Of a stretch of 64,000 nucleotides of DNA, positions 61,425-64,000 are shown piece after piece. The position numbers were made by a program, and so were the translations under genes. Within the stretch, counting starts at the first letter, position 1, and each line of letters begins with the position of its first letter. Source of the stretch: Bradyrhizobium sp. AUGA SZCCT0158 (GTDB lineage: Bacteria > Pseudomonadota > Alphaproteobacteria > Rhizobiales > Xanthobacteraceae); NCBI RefSeq assembly GCF_018130065.1, contig NZ_JAFCME010000022.1, forward strand, positions 42,156-106,155, given 5' to 3'. The notes beneath the pieces were generated by a model that was not told where the DNA came from, did no database searches, and saw nothing but the letters and a program-made list of their open reading frames with translations.

Positions 61425-61625
61425 TCAGTTCCTGAAATCGTTTTCACGATCCAACTGTTGAAGGTATGACAGCCCATGCACGGTCAAGCGGTGCTCGTTC
61501 GTTTCACCGTCAAGGTATAATTTCATCAGATGCCTTGAAAGACGCTCGCGGGCGCCCTTCGTCTCGGAACGGTCCGCAAGGGCGCCGTATATGCTCAGCG
61601 CGCGATCCACGGGTAGCGTTTGCAT
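61425..61625 (-). CDS. Small conserved hypothetical protein
   Basis: A 66-residue protein, MQTLPVDRALSIYGALADRS... ending QQLDRENDFRN. It has a helical, winged-helix-like feel (ETKGARERLSRHLMKLYLDGETNEHRLTVHGLSYL: helix, turn, helix, then a short TVHGLSYLQ that resembles the end of a wing), typical of tiny Rhizobiales proteins without annotated role. Start ATG with GAGAT upstream. Ends face to face with the doubtful gene at 61178-61411. Confidence 0.55.
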   Translation of the reverse strand: MQTLPVDRALSIYGALADRSETKGARERLSRHLMKLYLDGETNEHRLTVHGLSYLQQLDRENDFRN

Positions 61626-61714
61626 TGGGCCATCTCATCGGTTGAGTTCGATCTGAGGGGGTAAAGCCCGCTCCTCCGTATCGTTCCGGAATTATGCTGA
61701 TGCAATCGTAAGCG

Positions 61715-61867
61715 TCAGGTTCGGAAAAACACGAAATAGACAATTGCCAGAGTGACAACGGCAATACCCAGGCTAATGATGAGCAAAAACAGTATCGACG
61801 GTCCAGGCTCGGCCTGGCGAGCTTCCGTTGGCGTTTCGATAATGACGCCGTGTTTTTTGATGGCCAT
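61715..61867 (-). CDS. 50-residue single-pass membrane protein
   Basis: MAIKKHGVIIETPTEARQAE, then PGPS, then one long hydrophobic helix of about 24 residues ending YFVFFRT. The start ATG at 61867 is preceded by GAAGGAA at four bases, a strong ribosome site. The short charged N-terminus and the single C-terminal helix predict an inner-membrane protein with its head in the cytoplasm. No family name recognised. It lies 89 bases upstream of the 66-residue gene on the same strand. Confidence 0.65.
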   Translation of the reverse strand: MAIKKHGVIIETPTEARQAEPGPSILFLLIISLGIAVVTLAIVYFVFFRT

Positions 61868-62029
61868 ACGGTTCCTTCGCTGGGACTATCTGCCAAAGCC
61901 CCGGATCGAGGTCGGGTTGGTCGAACACCGGTGTTGGCTATCCCTTGCTGGAGACCAAGCCGCCTGGGTCACGATGGTTCCGGCCAATAAGCGACCCGTT
62001 GGCTCACCCACCCTACGGACCCACGCCGC

Positions 62030-63280
62030 CTAATACCCCGCCACCTGATGCGGCCTGAACAGCCGGCCCTTTTCCACCACCAGCACGACGCCGAGCGATG
62101 CCAGCGTGCACAGGAAGAAGCCGGTCGCGAACGGCAGCAGCGTGCCGTCATAATCCTGGCCGATCGTGGTGCCGATGCCGATGCCGAGCAGGGTGGTGAT
62201 CGATCCGTACAGCGACGAGGCGGTACCGGCGATGTGGCCCTGGGGCTCCATCGCCAGCGCGGTGAAGTTGGCGATCATCAGCCCGAATGCGAACATCATC
62301 GACGCCGACAGCACCATGAACAGCGGCAAGGGCAGCATCTGCCATTTCACCGCCGCCAGCATGATACCCGATATGGCGACGTAGCCGAGCAATGCGCCGT
62401 GTGAAATCACGCGCATGCCGAGGCGGTTGACGAAGCGGGAGTTGACGAAGCCGGCGATCGCCGTGCCGATCGCGATGCCTGCGAAGGCAATCGGGAAATA
62501 ATGCCCGAGCTGGTAGATCTCGGTGAACACCTGCTGCGAGGTGAACACGAAAGCGAACAGCGAACCGAGCACGCCGCCGGAGACGAGCGCGTAACCCAGC
62601 GTCTGGCGGTTGGTGACGGTCTGGCGGAAGGCGTCGAATATTTCGCGGACGGCGAGCGAGCGGCGCAGCTGAGGCGGCAGCGTCTCCGGCATGCGCCAGG
62701 CGCTCCAGACCAGCGTCACCACGCCATAGGCCATCAGCACGATGAAGATGCCGCGCCATTGCGTCAGCAGCAGCACCGCCTGGCCGAACGACGGCGCGAT
62801 CACGGGCACCGCGATGAACACCATCATCGCCAGCGACATCACGCTCGCCATGCGGCGGCCGGCATAGCAGTCGCGCACGATCGAGGTGGCGATGACGCGG
62901 GTCGCGGAGGTGCCGAGCCCTTGCAGCGCGCGCGCCAGCAGCAGGGTCTCGAACGAGGGGGCGGCGATCGCCAGCAGGCTGGCGATGAAATAGACGGTCA
63001 TGCCGCCCAGCAGCACCGGCCGGCGGCCGAAGCGATCGGACAGCGGTCCCATCACGAACTGGCCGACGCCGAACCCGACGATGAAGATCGACAGCACCAT
63101 CTGCGGACGGTTGGCGTCGGCGAGGTGGAATGCGGAGCGGATGTTCGGCAGCGCCGGCAGCATCATGTCCATCGCCAGCGGGTTCAGCGCCATGATGGAG
63201 GCGATGATGACGACGAATTCGGGGAAGCCCATCGGGCGGTGGCCTGAGGAAACCCAGGCATTGGCATTGATTTCAGACAC
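62030..63280 (-). CDS. Bcr/CflA-type MFS efflux permease
   Basis: A 416-residue MFS transporter with 12 helices. The Bcr/CflA drug-resistance branch is marked by LNPLAMDMMLPALPNI in helix 1, VGQFVMGPLSDRFGRRPVLLGG in loop 2-3 and LQGLGTSATRVIATSIVRDCYAGRRMASVMSLAMMVFIAVPVIAPSFGQAV after helix 4. Such pumps export drugs or small metabolites with proton antiport. The frame starts at a GTG at 63280; a later ATG (residue 17) is possible. No regulator is adjacent. Confidence 0.9.
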   Translation of the reverse strand: MSEINANAWVSSGHRPMGFPEFVVIIASIMALNPLAMDMMLPALPNIRSAFHLADANRPQMVLSIFIVGFGVGQFVMGPLSDRFGRRPVLLGGMTVYFIASLLAIAAPSFETLLLARALQGLGTSATRVIATSIVRDCYAGRRMASVMSLAMMVFIAVPVIAPSFGQAVLLLTQWRGIFIVLMAYGVVTLVWSAWRMPETLPPQLRRSLAVREIFDAFRQTVTNRQTLGYALVSGGVLGSLFAFVFTSQQVFTEIYQLGHYFPIAFAGIAIGTAIAGFVNSRFVNRLGMRVISHGALLGYVAISGIMLAAVKWQMLPLPLFMVLSASMMFAFGLMIANFTALAMEPQGHIAGTASSLYGSITTLLGIGIGTTIGQDYDGTLLPFATGFFLCTLASLGVVLVVEKGRLFRPHQVAGY

Positions 63281-63416
63281 TTACGACCTCATCCCAGACC
63301 GGGATTCTACCGGTAATGCTGCGTTGCACAACTCCTATTCCGGGATGGCAGCCCGTCCGGGAGAGATGAGGTTGCGGGGTAGGGTTGGGGTCGTCGTTCC
63401 CCTGAACTGGGCCGAC

Positions 63417-63517
63417 TCGTCATTCCGGGGGCGCGCGAAGCGCGAGCCCGGAATCCATCAGGCCGCATGCGCTGTCGCTTAATGGATTCCCTCGCTGCGC
63501 GAGCCCCGGAATGACGA
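63417..63517. repeat. Palindromic intergenic repeat (TCGTCATTCCGGGG type)
   Basis: Ends TCGTCATTCCGGGG and CCCCGGAATGACGA are exact inverted copies; inside, GCGCGAAGCGCGAGC... GGAATCCATCA and TAATGGATTCC... GCTGCGCGAGC also pair. It is another dispersed palindromic element, in the 720-base gene-free stretch at the right end of the window. The 136 bases before it show nothing recognisable. Confidence 0.75.
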
Positions 63518-63539
63518 CAGGGCGGATTGCTGCCGCCTG

Positions 63540-64000
63540 CGACAAACTGGCCCGACGGGCAAATCACTTCCGATTTACGGAAATCATGTCAAGCCCCGAA
63601 ACAAAAAATATTTCGCTTTTCAAGAAGGTCGATTCAGGTGCATGTTTCTCGCCGTCCCGCCCGGCAAGAGGGGCGTGCGCACGTCACGAACGCGCGGCGG
63701 GATGCGGTGGACGCTGGTTCACGCCTGACGATGGCGTGGACTCAAGCGTACGGCAAAAACGTGTGGTCCTGGCGCCCGTTGCCGGCGTCAAGCTGTCGGA
63801 GAAGCGCGAGCGGAAACGACAGCGACGGAGTCAATCAAGAACTCGTCTCCGGGGAGAGCACGGCATAAGCCGTAAAGCCATTGCGCAGGGAAGGCCGGGT
63901 GTTCTCCGCTGCCCTGTATGCTCGTGTGCAGCCTACTTTGCACTATTCGCACACGAGACCGCGGGTGCAGCGCGCACCCGGTCTTCCCTGCGCCCTCTCA
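63540..64000. repeat. Long dispersed repeat with nested hairpins, continues past window
   Basis: The sequence from about 63540 onward, including GACAAACTGGCCCGACGGGC, CCGCCCGGCAAGAGGGGCGT, GCGCAGGGAAGGCCGGGTG and CACCCGGTCTTCCCTGCGC, is of a kind I recognise as a multicopy intergenic element in Bradyrhizobium-type genomes, where it is often mis-annotated as small proteins. Near its end 63883-63901 pairs with 63975-63993 (18 of 19), and inside are CTCGTGTGC/GCACACGAG (63921-63929 with 63949-63957) and GGGTGC/GCACCC (63963-63968 with 63974-63979). The right boundary is not visible. Confidence 0.6.

Noticed and set aside
63527..63868. 113-residue plus-strand frame at the right edge
   Set aside because: The sequence lies inside a dispersed intergenic repeat; similar conceptual proteins recur because the DNA is repeated. 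No ribosome site or domain.

Overview
The window reads as chromosomal DNA of an alphaproteobacterium of the Bradyrhizobium / Nitrobacteraceae type. The reasons are its high G+C, gene families typical of that group (DUF1236, DUF3606, DUF6894, DUF3096, TIGR02301), an alphaproteobacterial SOS box (GTTC-N7-GTTC), and many palindromic intergenic repeats of kinds I associate with these genomes. The genus is inferred from family content, not from a marker gene.

Layout. 1-9.4 kb: a secreted DUF1236 protein (cut by the window edge), a tiny DUF3096 membrane protein, pyruvate phosphate dikinase with an unusual Lys/Ala/Pro-rich N-terminal extension, a SleB-type cell-wall hydrolase, an MFS permease, an AcuI-type reductase and two small proteins. 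9.6-24.7 kb: mostly housekeeping genes: a DUF2339 membrane protein, a tyrosine-phosphatase-like protein, a ygfZ-tag-HD operon, a dihydroorotase-like gene, HAD/TIGR02301, two Nudix hydrolases, a SRAP protein, and a tightly overlapped tsaC/FAD-oxidase/GNAT/nudK operon. 24.8-25.4 kb: tRNA-Pro(CGG) followed by decayed genes (a probable tyrosine-recombinase end and a frameshifted Bug-type solute-binding protein), a likely scar of an old insertion. 25.4-33.4 kb: DUF2270, PepSY and patatin-lipoprotein genes, a four-carbon sugar-acid pair (dtnK-like kinase + pdxA2-like dehydrogenase), a class III cyclase, and dinB with an SOS box lying on its promoter.

33.8-46.4 kb is the most striking region: one 3,156-residue RTX protein that joins an ExeM/NucH-type nuclease and a 5'-nucleotidase-like metallophosphatase in a single chain, followed by its own type I secretion ATPase and HlyD adaptor. 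It looks like a self-contained secreted nucleic-acid and phosphate scavenging machine, although the 5'-nucleotidase domain has non-classical metal ligands.

46.4-57.5 kb: an HxlR/EamA divergent pair; an orphan molybdenum-hydroxylase large subunit, with Gln where the catalytic Glu is expected, overlapping dgoK and followed by dgoA; a membrane-embedded spermidine-synthase-like protein; galactarate dehydratase (garD) and a divergent ketopantoate-reductase-like gene. Together these suggest hexonate/hexarate catabolism. 57.5-64 kb: an SgcJ-like protein, an alpha/beta hydrolase, an AI-2E-family permease with a soluble C-terminal domain, small proteins (one of 50 residues), a Bcr/CflA-type efflux permease, and at the right edge a long repeat with nested hairpins.
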